Positions 23,601 to 31,680 of a DNA stretch of 40,008 bases are shown in pieces. The stretch is taken from contig CACWIW010000067.1 of the NCBI GenBank assembly GCA_902761035.1, forward strand, positions 1-40,008, written 5' to 3'. The DNA is from an uncultured bacterium (GTDB lineage Bacteria > Verrucomicrobiota > Kiritimatiellia > RFP12 > UBA1067). The position numbers were made by a program, and so were the translations under genes. The notes under the pieces were generated by a model that worked only from the letters and a program-made list of their open reading frames with translations, had not been told where the DNA came from and ran no database searches. The first letter of the stretch is position 1, and each line of letters begins with the position of its first letter.

Positions 23601-24191
23601 CTCTCCATGGGGGAGGGCGGGGCCGTGACCCTGCCGCAGGTGGAATCAACCACGTTGATTCGCGAGAACGGCGGCGGCTATCCGATTCCGTTCGAGAGCG
23701 GCGACTACACGATCACCCGTGCGGACGGCACGACGGACAACGTGCGGATGTCCTTCGACACGATCGACGCGCTGGAGCCGTGGAAGGAACTCGGCACGAC
23801 GCCGGAGGCGAAGGCGTTTTCGGGAACGGCCGACTACATGATCGACTTCACGCTGGACAAGGTTGACGAGGGCACCATCGTGGTCCTCGACCTCGGGCGC
23901 GTGGAGTCCCTCGCGAAGGTGGAGGTGAACGGCAAGGACTTCGGCGACGTGTGGAGCCAACCATACCGCATCCCGCTGACGGGCGCGGTGAAGGCCGGGA
24001 AGAACACGCTGAAGGTGTCCGTGACCGACACATGGTACAACCGCCTCGTGTTCGACGCCGGACAGCCCGAGGCGAAGCGCCGCACGTGGACGATTGCCGG
24101 TCCGAAGAAGGGCAGTGCCCTGCGCGACTCCGGCCTCATCGGCCCCGTGCGCGTCATCCGTTGCCGCTTCGCCGAGATTCCGCGTCCGTAG
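20661..24191 (+). CDS. Secreted GH106-like alpha-L-rhamnosidase
   Basis: This 1176-residue protein starts with a signal peptide (MKKTLAGVSAALYVALCGGA, cleavage near FAT). Like GH106 enzymes it opens with PSVANRPETWFHFIGGNVAK and AIKGAGISGIHLFHGQFG, has QNCPGWAMSGGPWI, a barrel with DSWECSRQTWTPGL, FETAFGDVIPGD and FHTYTHNPRTDW, and closes with a beta-sandwich (VEVNGKDFGDVWSQPYRIPL) and LRDSGLIGPVRV. The role would be removal of alpha-L-rhamnose from plant or host glycans outside the cytoplasm. GH106 enzymes are calcium-dependent inverting enzymes, but I cannot fix the two catalytic glutamates without an alignment. The start is chosen for its GAAGGAA site and the signal peptide; longer open frames run back into the promoter. 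The frameshifted homologue at 2-2025 carries an additional domain that this protein lacks. Confidence 0.9.
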   Translation: MKKTLAGVSAALYVALCGGAFATGLPEGEFRDPSVANRPETWFHFIGGNVAKPGITADLEAIKGAGISGIHLFHGQFGGKWPGVEPQITCLSAPWDGLVGFVADECKRLGLTFTMQNCPGWAMSGGPWIKPENAMRHLVWGRTDVEGGKRVEVKLPTLAPSAPDPKDYRDVVVLAFPATAGEWNSALKPAMVMSNIKADWVEWQKNKTAVLIDGGVTATITFDFAEPVTIRTVELPAVESLGHIFSCNPDTTVVCEANGKTLFTREIPQSNWQDDRPLTFSCDETTTKQVKVTLKPRSHAIKLRRISLFSTARNDDWEAQAGWTLRSLMRNPPAKQSESAWVKSAEVRDVSKFMKPDGTFAWDAPAGKWAVIRVGQVNTMRRNGPAPKEGTGFECDKLSPKGADVQFDNYIGRLSGEGGPVKGKMARMLMDSWECSRQTWTPGLDKVFRERLGYDLLKWMPAILGYVVDSPEVSARFLNDWRGFLGDLIADNFFARMAKRCHDRGMDITFETAFGDVIPGDILRFYKYADIPMCEFWQPRHHGGVGDHNYKPVYPCASAAHLYGKKSVAAEAFTSGQLTWDEKLRDLKYVANLHLARGVSHMVFHTYTHNPRTDWLPPGTSFGAGIGTPFLRGQTWWKFMPDFTAYLARCQAMLEAGKPANDVLWYLGDDWDHKPDENAPFPDGHKFDYCNPDALLTRIFVNDKGEWTTPDGIAYRVLWVPESKRMMPETMEKILDGVQKGAKAAFAALPESISTLRGGAAMQARFDKALAAMKSSKNIYVGRSLESVLAAEKIAKDLIAEGVVWNHRRSDDADWYFLASARQGVGIAGAVGFRCEGEVEIWHPETGLSEKVYTASVKDGRTWVALSLAPHKACFVVFKRGGKLDPRAVVSIAKDGKTLASAGPDHIARPREICKVLEARYGDLKTPGRWADVSAKVQAALDTRKAKITVNNAWAECDPAYQTPKSFSAKVRLPDGKVVSLSMGEGGAVTLPQVESTTLIRENGGGYPIPFESGDYTITRADGTTDNVRMSFDTIDALEPWKELGTTPEAKAFSGTADYMIDFTLDKVDEGTIVVLDLGRVESLAKVEVNGKDFGDVWSQPYRIPLTGAVKAGKNTLKVSVTDTWYNRLVFDAGQPEAKRRTWTIAGPKKGSALRDSGLIGPVRVIRCRFAEIPRP

Positions 24192-24218
24192 CGCATCTGT
24201 CCGATTTTCGTCCTGATA

Positions 24219-24783
24219 TGGCAACAAAGACAATCCGCACCGCGATAACCGCAGCGCTTGCAGTCGCGGGCGAGGTTGCCATGCCGAATCAGGAGATCGG
24301 GCGAAAGCACGTTCCGGTTGCCGGTGCCCGGGTGGGCTTTGCGCTGACGATGGCGAAGAGGACAATCCCGGATTCATCCTTTCCTCCGAGACGCCGAGCG
24401 AGTCGTATCTCGATCTCTTCGAGGCGTTTATCCTGCCGCACCCCAGCTGGGAGCGTGTCGGGTACGGGACCCTGCCCGAACACGAGGCCGTGCCGGCCGC
24501 CACGGTGATCTACCGCGACGCGGCGGTCGTGTTCGGCTCGTAAGCGACGCCTGGCGGCGTGCCGGCGTGGGATCCGCTCTGGGGCGTGAATCCAGACAGG
24601 CCGGACGTGGAGGAAATCGTCGCGAAGTATCCAGACCAGTTCGCGGTGGAGTTCGCGCGCGGCGTCGTGTGGGGCATGCAGCCGATGGTCCACAACTTCA
24701 CGATGAAGGACGTGGGGAATCCGCGCATCGCGCACGACATCCAGTACATGAAGGTTTTCGTCGCACGCCAACGGAAATTTTGA
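24219..24783 (+). pseudogene. Decayed secreted-protein gene with in-frame stop (DUF6259-like end)
   Basis: The first part, from an ATG at 24219, looks like a signal peptide (MATKTIRTAITAALAVAGEV) but soon loses sense. In another frame a protein-like stretch begins near 24340 (DDGEEDNPGFILSSETPSES, then SYLDLFEAFILPHPSWERVG, VIYRDAAVVFGS). It hits TAA at 24541 and continues in the same frame as ATPGGVPAWDPLWGVNPDRP and FARGVVWGMQPMVHNFTMKD to a stop at 24781. The later part resembles carbohydrate-linked DUF6259-type proteins, recalled from memory and not verified. A frameshift, an internal stop and the short length all point to a remnant. It fills most of the gap between two intact secreted-protein genes. 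Confidence 0.6.
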
Positions 24784-24789
24784 TATAAT
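24781..24789 (+). promoter_or_regulatory. Extended -10 promoter of the large surface protein
   Basis: TGATATAAT is a consensus extended -10. No clear -35 is seen. Transcription would start near 24796, giving a leader of about 64 bases. Confidence 0.55.
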
Positions 24790-24859
24790 GTGCGGCGATG
24801 AGACCGATAGCCACAGCAAGAGTTTCACACGCGATTTTCACTAAAGAAAGAGAGCAAAT

Positions 24860-27800
24860 ATGAAAACAAAGACAATTCGTGCCGCGCTTGCGGCGATCTG
24901 CGTGGCGGCGGCGGTGCCGTCGTATGCCGATACGAACATCACGGAGTACGTGAAGCTCACGGAGGACGCTGACTGGTCCTCGCTCGGCACGGTGAACATC
25001 GCCGCCGACGCGGGCATTCATCTCAACGGGCACAACCTGACCGTCGCGGGATTTGCCGGTGCTGGCTCGATCTACTCGTCTGCGCTTCCGCCTGGCTACG
25101 CGGAGCTGGAATACGTTTATGCGGACGCCGGGCAATACATTGATACAGGTGTAAGACCAGATGCGGAAAGCAAAATCGTCGCGGACGTAATATACACCGG
25201 GAACACAGGTGCAAATGTCTGGCAGCCGCTCATCAGCGCGTCAAACGGCGGAAACAACAACATCTATGGTGTGTGGATATGGCCGGTGAGCAATGTCTCA
25301 AAATGGTCAGTTGCATACAATGGCGTTGATCATTATTCTAGTTGCACGGTTGTAGCCAACACGCGGTATGCCATCGAGGCCACCTGGGGGCCGAAATCGG
25401 CCAACCGAACCATGAAGATAAACGGGACGAGCTACACTCTTAATAAAACAAGTGATAAATCAACTACGGCGGTTGCGCAGACGATGTTCCTTCCTGCGAG
25501 AAATCGGGCAGGGGCGGTGGCAGAAAAGTCCAAGTTCAAAATCTATTCCTTCTCGATCTACAAGCCTCAGACAACTCTCGTGCGCAAATACATCCCGGCG
25601 AAACGTCTGTCGGACGAGGTGCCTGGCCTCTATGATACGGTGAGTGGGACTTTCTTCCCGAGCGTGTCCGAGACTGCGTTCGCCGAGGGCCCTGAAGTCG
25701 GGAGAAGCGGCGGCGAGCTGCGCATCAACGTGGCGAGCGGCACGTTCCAGAACTCCACGGTCGCCATCTCCAACTCGGTGAAGGTGGTCAAGCTTGGCGC
25801 GGGGACGTACACTTCAAACAAGTACCAGACTTATACCGGTGGCACGGACGTGAAAGCAGGGAAGATCAGCTTTGCGCGTACCGCATCCACAGCCCCTACT
25901 TGCGGTTTCGGCACGTGGGGTTCATCCATCAACGTCGCATCTAACGCACAGGTTGTCATCAATGCCGATTATCAGACGCTCAACGGCTACAATATGACGA
26001 TTGCCGGCGACGGGCCGGATGGCAATGGCGCAATCTACGGGAACGCCAGCGGGAGCCAGACCGCGTGGAATTTTTCATATATCGGGAGCCTCTCCCTTTC
26101 AGGCGATGCGTCGATAAAGACCATCGCTGACGACGCCTTCAATCTCAACCTCAACAAACAAGGTATCGACATAGCTCTCAACGGCCACACTTTGACGGCC
26201 AACGGTTCTGCGCGGTTCATCGTCTGGAGCGCGCATGTGGTTGACTCTGGACGGATCGTGTCGAATATCTCGCCGGGGTCGAACGGCGCGAACAGCTGTT
26301 TCTACACGCACGGCAACGGCGTCTCGGCCCCGCTTGCGGACTTCGAGGTCGCGCAGGGCAAGGCCCTCGGCGGCGAGCAGCCGCTGACGGTGAGCAACCT
26401 CGTGATGCGCGGGGCGTACTATCCGCGCAACGGCGTATTGTACAACGTGACGGTTCTCGGGCGCTACTCGCCGAAGAGTACATGCGGAGGTTTCCCGAAG
26501 GTCACGCTCGGCGACGCGACGCACCTCTCGCCCGTGTTTGACCTGTCCGACCGCTCGTCCACTTACGACGGCAGCAGGGGAATCGCGTTCGCCGAGGGTT
26601 CCGCCGTGATGGTTTACGTGGGCGCGCGGACGATCAACGTCGGCGACAAGCTTGTTTCATGGAGCAGCCAGCCGGACCTTTCCATTTCCTTCTCGCTGAC
26701 GGGCGACGGCTGGACGGCGGAGGAGCGCGAGATCGCGCTTGCCGCGCGCGGGGACGGCCTCTACGTGAAGACGACCGTTGCGCCGGCATACGCCACGCTT
26801 GACGTCGCCAACGACGAATGGCGGTTCTTCGCGGCGGACGGCACGCCGTATCCCGATGAATGGACCGACGGCGTGACGAGCGACATGCAGGTACGTTTCT
26901 CATCATACGAGGAATACGTTGCTATCAAGGCGAAGGGGGTGTCGCCCTCGATGTTCATCATGACGGGGTTCACAATGCCCGAGGGACTCGGCGAGGTCGA
27001 TGCGACGGTGGGGATGGTTTACCAGTTCGACGAGGGCATTGAGATCGACATAAAGGGCAATTCGCTGAAACTGCCGTCCAGCATGATGTTCGGCGACAAG
27101 GCGTTCACCGTGACGTCGTCGGTCGCGGGCGGCGAGGTCGTGATCGACGTTCCAAGCGGAACGTCGCGGAACACGTCGATGACGCTTGCGGGCAGCCTGA
27201 AGGTGACGAAGAAGGGCGCGGGCACGTTCGTCTCGGCGTTGTCGCAGACGTACACGGGCGGCACGGACGTGGAGGCGGGGACGGTGCGTCCGCCGGACTC
27301 CCCCGCAGACAACAACTACACCTACAGCGGAGACACCTTCACGGCGTTCGGCACGGGAATGGTGAACGTTCTGACCGGCGCGGCATTCGACGTGCGCGGC
27401 AACTACGGCTACACGAACGTCGTCCTCAAGGGCGGCACGATTGCCAACACGCTGCGCTCGATGGGCCAGACGGCGAAGCCCGGCGTGTTTGTGGCGTCGC
27501 TTGCCGATTCCGATACGTCGTACCTCAACATGTACTTCGGCGGAGACGCCAGCAAATACAACATGATCTACGGCAAAGCCGGCCTCGCCACCGATCTGGG
27601 CGGCAAGACGCTGGAGATAACCACGTGGAACAACCTCAGCATCCGTTCCGCGCTGACGAACGGCACCATAGTGGCAAACGAAAAGGGCGGCTGGTTCATG
27701 TTCGATGCGGCACTCGACATGCGCACGACGAAATTTGTGTGTAACGGTGCTCTGCAGGTTAACGCCAATCTGGAAATAGGGGAATACGAGAACCGTGGCA

Positions 27801-28174
27801 ACACGCAGTACATGCTCGGGTCGTCAAAGATGAACGTCCACCGCAGGTTCTGCCCCATCGCCAAGACGTACTTCTACGGCTGCACGATGCTTGGCGGCTG
27901 CACGTTCGACCTTTCACAACGCGAGACTCTGTTCACGACAAGCTGCACAAACCACCAGAACAAGGTTTACTCCGTTGCCTACGCGGACAATGCGACGATC
28001 AAGGTGAAGCTCGGCGAGCGGAAGGTCCGGAACGGGACGAAGATCGTCGGCTGGACGTCAAAGCCGACCAACAACGTGAAGTTCATCGCGGCGGAGGGCG
28101 AACGCCGACGTGCCTTTACGATCAAGGACGACGGCCTTTACGTCTATAGCGGTTTAGTATTGTTTGTAAAGTAG
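24860..28174 (+). CDS. Large secreted protein with autotransporter-type repeats and a LamG-like module
   Basis: This 1104-residue protein begins with a signal peptide (MKTKTIRAALAAICVAAAV, cleavage near SYA). Residues 75-270 form a concanavalin/LamG-like module recognisable from PPGYAELEYV, GQYIDTGV, FKIYSFSIY and KYIPAKRLSDEVPGLYDTVS. Two repeats match the passenger-associated beta-strand repeat: VKVVKLGAGTYTSNKYQTYT with GGTDVKAGKIS, and LKVTKKGAGTFVSALSQTYT with GGTDVEAGTV. The rest is Gly/Asn/Thr-rich beta-helix-like sequence. The visible C-terminus (DDGLYVYSGLVLFVK) shows no beta-barrel translocator, LPXTG or PEP-CTERM signal, so how it stays at the surface is unknown. A/G-rich sequence rather than a strong ribosome site precedes the ATG. 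Possible roles are glycan binding or adhesion (inference). Confidence 0.8.
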   Translation: MKTKTIRAALAAICVAAAVPSYADTNITEYVKLTEDADWSSLGTVNIAADAGIHLNGHNLTVAGFAGAGSIYSSALPPGYAELEYVYADAGQYIDTGVRPDAESKIVADVIYTGNTGANVWQPLISASNGGNNNIYGVWIWPVSNVSKWSVAYNGVDHYSSCTVVANTRYAIEATWGPKSANRTMKINGTSYTLNKTSDKSTTAVAQTMFLPARNRAGAVAEKSKFKIYSFSIYKPQTTLVRKYIPAKRLSDEVPGLYDTVSGTFFPSVSETAFAEGPEVGRSGGELRINVASGTFQNSTVAISNSVKVVKLGAGTYTSNKYQTYTGGTDVKAGKISFARTASTAPTCGFGTWGSSINVASNAQVVINADYQTLNGYNMTIAGDGPDGNGAIYGNASGSQTAWNFSYIGSLSLSGDASIKTIADDAFNLNLNKQGIDIALNGHTLTANGSARFIVWSAHVVDSGRIVSNISPGSNGANSCFYTHGNGVSAPLADFEVAQGKALGGEQPLTVSNLVMRGAYYPRNGVLYNVTVLGRYSPKSTCGGFPKVTLGDATHLSPVFDLSDRSSTYDGSRGIAFAEGSAVMVYVGARTINVGDKLVSWSSQPDLSISFSLTGDGWTAEEREIALAARGDGLYVKTTVAPAYATLDVANDEWRFFAADGTPYPDEWTDGVTSDMQVRFSSYEEYVAIKAKGVSPSMFIMTGFTMPEGLGEVDATVGMVYQFDEGIEIDIKGNSLKLPSSMMFGDKAFTVTSSVAGGEVVIDVPSGTSRNTSMTLAGSLKVTKKGAGTFVSALSQTYTGGTDVEAGTVRPPDSPADNNYTYSGDTFTAFGTGMVNVLTGAAFDVRGNYGYTNVVLKGGTIANTLRSMGQTAKPGVFVASLADSDTSYLNMYFGGDASKYNMIYGKAGLATDLGGKTLEITTWNNLSIRSALTNGTIVANEKGGWFMFDAALDMRTTKFVCNGALQVNANLEIGEYENRGNTQYMLGSSKMNVHRRFCPIAKTYFYGCTMLGGCTFDLSQRETLFTTSCTNHQNKVYSVAYADNATIKVKLGERKVRNGTKIVGWTSKPTNNVKFIAAEGERRRAFTIKDDGLYVYSGLVLFVK

Positions 28175-28234
28175 CCTGCTGCCCGCGCTTCGCGCAGGAA
28201 TGTAAATGAGGATAACTTTAGAAAGGAACTAGAC

Positions 28235-28708
28235 ATGACATTTGCCGACATCATCGCCGCGCTCTCCAAGGAGCTGGGCACTAAAATCGAAACCGACGGG
28301 GATGTGTGCGCCATACAGGCCGGGGCGACGGACGGGGATTCCGTTACGGTGCTCCTGCACGGGCTTGACGAATGCGGGGCCGTCCTCTTCGTCGCCGACC
28401 TCGGCGAACCGCCCCCCGAGGGTCGTGACCGCCTCATGCGCGTTCTCCTCGAAGCCAACGACCTGTTCCGCAACACGGCGGGCGCCACCCTTTCGCTGGA
28501 CCCCGACTGCGGCCGCGTCCGCCTCCAGCGCACATTCCCGGCCGACGCACTCGCTCAGGGCGGCGTCGGAATCGCCTTCGCGGCCTTCGCCGACACCGCC
28601 GCCGCCTGGCAGAAGCTCGTGTCCGATTTCCGCGCCGCGCCGCCGGAGCCCCCCGTCCGACAGGCATCGGACGGGGCGCCGCCGCCCGATCCGGGCATTT
28701 TTGTGTAA
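28235..28708 (+). CDS. CesT-like type III secretion chaperone
   Basis: This 157-residue acidic protein follows the pattern of the CesT/Tir chaperone family: an N-terminal helix (FADIIAALSKELGTKIETDG), a beta strand pair (VCAIQAG, SVTVLLHGL), GAVLFVADLGEPPPEGRDRL, the helix and strand MRVLLEANDLFRNTAGATLSLD, then GRVRLQRTFPADAL and a C-terminal helix (FADTAAAWQKLVSDF). These are small dimeric cytoplasmic proteins that hold a secreted effector partly unfolded and pass it to a type III machine. The tail (PPEPPVRQASDGAPPPDPG) is Pro-rich and extra. AAAGGAAC precedes the ATG. The next gene, 74 bases away, would be the natural substrate. No secretion machine genes are in the window, so the link is inference from family and position. 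Confidence 0.78.
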   Translation: MTFADIIAALSKELGTKIETDGDVCAIQAGATDGDSVTVLLHGLDECGAVLFVADLGEPPPEGRDRLMRVLLEANDLFRNTAGATLSLDPDCGRVRLQRTFPADALAQGGVGIAFAAFADTAAAWQKLVSDFRAAPPEPPVRQASDGAPPPDPGIFV

Positions 28709-28782
28709 CCTTTTCCGCCGCCGCGTGTATACAGGGCAAAGAAAACCGTCAACACAAGAAACGTCAAACCAAGGAGGGCCCC

Positions 28783-30216
28783 ATGCCACACCTCAACAGA
28801 GCCGTCAATGATCCGCTGCTTGACAGCGTCGACTACAAGGCCTACTCCCAGATTAGCGCCGTGGTCAGCGAAAAGGATCCCGAAAAGACCCTCGATCTCC
28901 ACAAGTTGCGTTTCTCGCTGGACGACTTCCAGAAGCTCTCCAAGGGCACCTACAACGCAGGCGAGTTCCGCATCACGGATTCCGGCAAGCTCGACATCGC
29001 CAACAACCACAAGACCTGGACGGTCTTCAACCACAAGTCCGTCGACGGCACGGACTCCTACGCCATCCGTGTCGCCTTCGCCAAGGCGATGGAGGCCGGC
29101 GGCCTCGACAAAAAAGCCATGAAGGCCGTCCGCAAGACCCTCGGCCTCGGCCCCGGCTACACGCTGAGCAGCGGCATTGCCATGACGCCGCTCACCCGCC
29201 AGCAAGTCCGCGAGCTCATCGACGCCAACATCACCGCCCTCAACGCGCGGCGTGCGCCGAACAACCAGCTCAGGACCTACGACCAGCTCCACGCCGGCTA
29301 TTCCGTGGAGGAAAAGCGGGACATCGCCGCCGTCCGCGAGGAGATCAACCGCACCGGCGGCACCCCCAGAATCCTGCTCAACGCCGAACTGTCGGATGCC
29401 ATGGCCGTCACCAAAAAGAATCCCTCCTTCGAAGGCCTGTCGGAGGCGGACGCCGAGGACTACCTCGAGTTCATCGACGAACTCTCCACCGCCCTCGAAC
29501 GTCTCCAGGACCAAGACACCCGCTACGACTGGATACGCGAGAACCACACCGAACACAAGGAGACCGTCATTGGCGGCGCCACCGGCATGGCCATCGCCCT
29601 CGAAGACGGTCACGTCGTCTTCGAGACGGTCAACGACGGCAAGCGCTCGCGCATCAACTTCGGCCTCACCCCCGAACAGCTCCAGGCGCGTCTCGATCAC
29701 TCCCAGGCTCTGCTCAACAACATCGCGGCCCTCGAAGTCAAATTGGTCGGTGGCGATGACAACTCCGACGACATCACCCTAAGGTCCAAGCCGGAGAAGT
29801 CCAATTCGTCCGGCAACATCATGAACGAAAACAGTATCGAGGACGACGACTTAGACCTCTCGCAGTCCAACATCATCCAGCCCAAGATCACACAGAACAC
29901 AGCCCATCGCAAGGCCCACGCCATCCACGAACGCATCGAAATCAAGGAAGAGCCCTCCCACGAATCCCGCGAAAACATCGCGAAGCGGAACCTCAGCACG
30001 CTCGCCTCCCTCTTGGCAGATTATTACAATATCGATCATGAAGTCGCCACCGAGATCCTCAAGAAGATCGAGGGCTGGGAGGATAGACTCGCCGAATGCA
30101 GCACCGCAGGTAATCCGACCACGCTGACCGAAGTCAACGACGACCTTCGCAACTTCCTCCTGGAGAACGGTGAAACCCTCAATACCCTCATCAAAGAGGC
30201 CACCGAAGAGTATTGA
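28783..30216 (+). CDS. Putative secreted substrate (effector) of the CesT-like chaperone
   Basis: This 477-residue hydrophilic protein has no signal peptide and no membrane segment, and I do not recognise its family. The N-terminal 130 residues (VDYKAYSQISAVVSEKDPEK, LRFSLDDFQKLSKGTYNAGE) could contain a secretion signal and chaperone-binding region. The middle is rich in charged helices (GLSEADAEDYLEFIDELSTA). Residues 325-390 are Ser/Asn/Asp-rich and probably disordered (KSNSSGNIMNENSIEDDDLD). The C-terminal 80 residues form a compact helical block (LASLLADYYNIDHEVATEIL). GGAGGG sits just upstream of the ATG. Codons end in C more often than in neighbouring genes. Its place directly after a CesT-like gene is the only functional hint. 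Confidence 0.7.
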   Translation: MPHLNRAVNDPLLDSVDYKAYSQISAVVSEKDPEKTLDLHKLRFSLDDFQKLSKGTYNAGEFRITDSGKLDIANNHKTWTVFNHKSVDGTDSYAIRVAFAKAMEAGGLDKKAMKAVRKTLGLGPGYTLSSGIAMTPLTRQQVRELIDANITALNARRAPNNQLRTYDQLHAGYSVEEKRDIAAVREEINRTGGTPRILLNAELSDAMAVTKKNPSFEGLSEADAEDYLEFIDELSTALERLQDQDTRYDWIRENHTEHKETVIGGATGMAIALEDGHVVFETVNDGKRSRINFGLTPEQLQARLDHSQALLNNIAALEVKLVGGDDNSDDITLRSKPEKSNSSGNIMNENSIEDDDLDLSQSNIIQPKITQNTAHRKAHAIHERIEIKEEPSHESRENIAKRNLSTLASLLADYYNIDHEVATEILKKIEGWEDRLAECSTAGNPTTLTEVNDDLRNFLLENGETLNTLIKEATEEY

Positions 30217-30585
30217 CAGGGCCCGTACCCGCTACGAAATCTTTGGCAGGGCGTCGCCCGGACTGCCTTAGCCCCATGATCGATATAACGGCGTACTCGT
30301 GCGCCATCGTCTTCATCCATTCAGCCATCAGTCTTGATATCTGTCAAAATACGGGGTTCAACTTCGGATTTTTACCGATGTAAGTATTGTACTATTTCCG
30401 GTGCGGAAATCAACAAAGATTGGAAATTTAGTGGGAATTAGTGGGGGATGGTGAAACGAAGAACCGGGCGATGATATCGCCCGGCACAGGACAACTGGGG
30501 GCGACAGGGGCGGGAGCGACGGGGCGCGACCAGGAGGGCGCGTTTTTTTCTATCAGATTGCCATCTACCAAAAATCCGATAAAAA
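30217..30585. other. Intergenic stretch after the effector gene
   Basis: No gene is seen in this stretch. It holds a GGCAG...CTGCC hairpin near 30243-30266, an A/T-richer segment at about 30335-30440, and the strong palindrome at 30464-30484. It ends in a TTTTTTT run near 30543-30549, which could terminate either strand's transcript. Confidence 0.6.
30464..30484. repeat. Perfect CCGGGCGAT hairpin
   Basis: CCGGGCGAT-GAT-ATCGCCCGG is a 9-base perfect stem with a 3-base loop. There is no T-run immediately after it, so terminator function is uncertain. Confidence 0.7.
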
Positions 30586-30594
30586 TGATATAAT
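30586..30594 (+). promoter_or_regulatory. Extended -10 promoter of the three-gene unit
   Basis: TGATATAAT, a consensus extended -10, lies 33 bases before the ATG at 30628. The predicted leader of about 27 bases contains GGAG at 30615-30618. Confidence 0.6.
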
Positions 30595-30627
30595 GAGCGG
30601 CCACATTCATCAGCGGAGAATTGTAGA

Positions 30628-31680
30628 ATGATTTTTAACGTCACATACAGGGACAAGTCCGGCGAGATGAAGTCGCTTGAACTTGACGTTCCCAACAAGG
30701 CCGCCGTGTGGGCCGAACTCAAGAAACGCGGCATTTCCGCCATTGCCGTTCACGAGGGCAAGGCGAGCAGGGCGTCGGGCGGTAAGTCACCGTCGGCTGT
30801 GCGCGGCATCGTCGCGGGAATCGCCGTGGTCGCGTTGGCTATCGGTGCGTGGTTCTTCTTCAAGGACGGTACTCCCGCGCCCAAGGACGAGGGAAAAGCA
30901 AAGCCCAAGCGCGTCAGGGAGGTCAAGCCGGCGAAACCGAAGTCTCCCAAGCCCGCCGTCGATACGAATAAGGTGGAAAAACCCGCGCCGGTCACCGTAG
31001 CAGAGACGAAGGTCGAGCCGGAACCGGAAGCCCCCAAGCCGAATCCGCGTCTTGCGCCCTCCACCGCGAAGAAGTATCCTCGCCGCGTGATTCCCCGCAA
31101 GCCCGAGCCGCCGCAGAAGTTCAAGTACGACAGCGACGACCTCATCGGCGGGTTCCTTGAAATCACCCCTGGCGACCAGATCGAGGGCGGTCTGCGTTTC
31201 GACAAGATCGGACGCGACTTTGAGAAGTCCCTCACGGAAGATGTCGCCCTCGCCGAGGGACAGGACAACGAGTACAACCGTCAGCTCCGCGAACAGGTGC
31301 GCGAGATCAAGAAGGAGATTCAGAAGATCATGCGCGAGGAGAACAAGACTTTCGGACAGGTCATGCAGGAGCAGTTCGACCAGTTGATTGAGATGGGACA
31401 GTACAAGCGCGACCTCGAACAGGAGCTGCGCAAAATCCGCAAGAGCGGCGAATACACCGCCGAAGAATACGACAAGTTCATCGAGGGATGCAACAAGATG
31501 CTGGAAAACAAGGGCTGCTCGCACCTCAAGGTTCCGAAAGCAACCTACTACCAGCTCGAACGATACCGCAAGATGCGCGAGGCTAAGGAGGCGGAGGCCG
31601 CAGCCAACGGCGGCGCTGACGCCAGCGGAGAAACAACCGCCAGCGGAGAAACGATCAACAACGGAGAAAACAAACAATGA
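30628..31680 (+). CDS. Single-pass membrane protein of the MKFTY-like family (gene A)
   Basis: This 350-residue protein starts with a small domain (VTYRDKSGEMKSLELDVPNK, AELKKRGISAIAVHEG) similar to the first 50 residues of the protein at 32577. It faintly recalls the N-terminal module of type II secretion GspF proteins. One membrane helix follows at about residues 60-77 (GIVAGIAVVALAIGAWFF), then a Lys/Pro-rich linker (80-150) and a long charged helical region (FDKIGRDFEKSLTEDVALAE to residue 330) with possible coiled coil. With the membrane helix after a cytoplasmic N-domain, the helical part should face the periplasm. The stop overlaps the next start as ATGA, so the two are translationally coupled. 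Function unknown. Confidence 0.8.
   Translation: MIFNVTYRDKSGEMKSLELDVPNKAAVWAELKKRGISAIAVHEGKASRASGGKSPSAVRGIVAGIAVVALAIGAWFFFKDGTPAPKDEGKAKPKRVREVKPAKPKSPKPAVDTNKVEKPAPVTVAETKVEPEPEAPKPNPRLAPSTAKKYPRRVIPRKPEPPQKFKYDSDDLIGGFLEITPGDQIEGGLRFDKIGRDFEKSLTEDVALAEGQDNEYNRQLREQVREIKKEIQKIMREENKTFGQVMQEQFDQLIEMGQYKRDLEQELRKIRKSGEYTAEEYDKFIEGCNKMLENKGCSHLKVPKATYYQLERYRKMREAKEAEAAANGGADASGETTASGETINNGENKQ

Noticed and set aside
28555-29700. Open frame of 381 codons on the minus strand
   Set aside because: It covers the chaperone and effector genes in antisense. Sequence is Val/Gly/Glu-rich with no motif, and the plus-strand genes have good ribosome sites.
30464-30484. Rho-independent terminator of the effector gene
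   Set aside because: The stem is perfect but no T-run follows within 50 bases, so it is listed only as a hairpin repeat.
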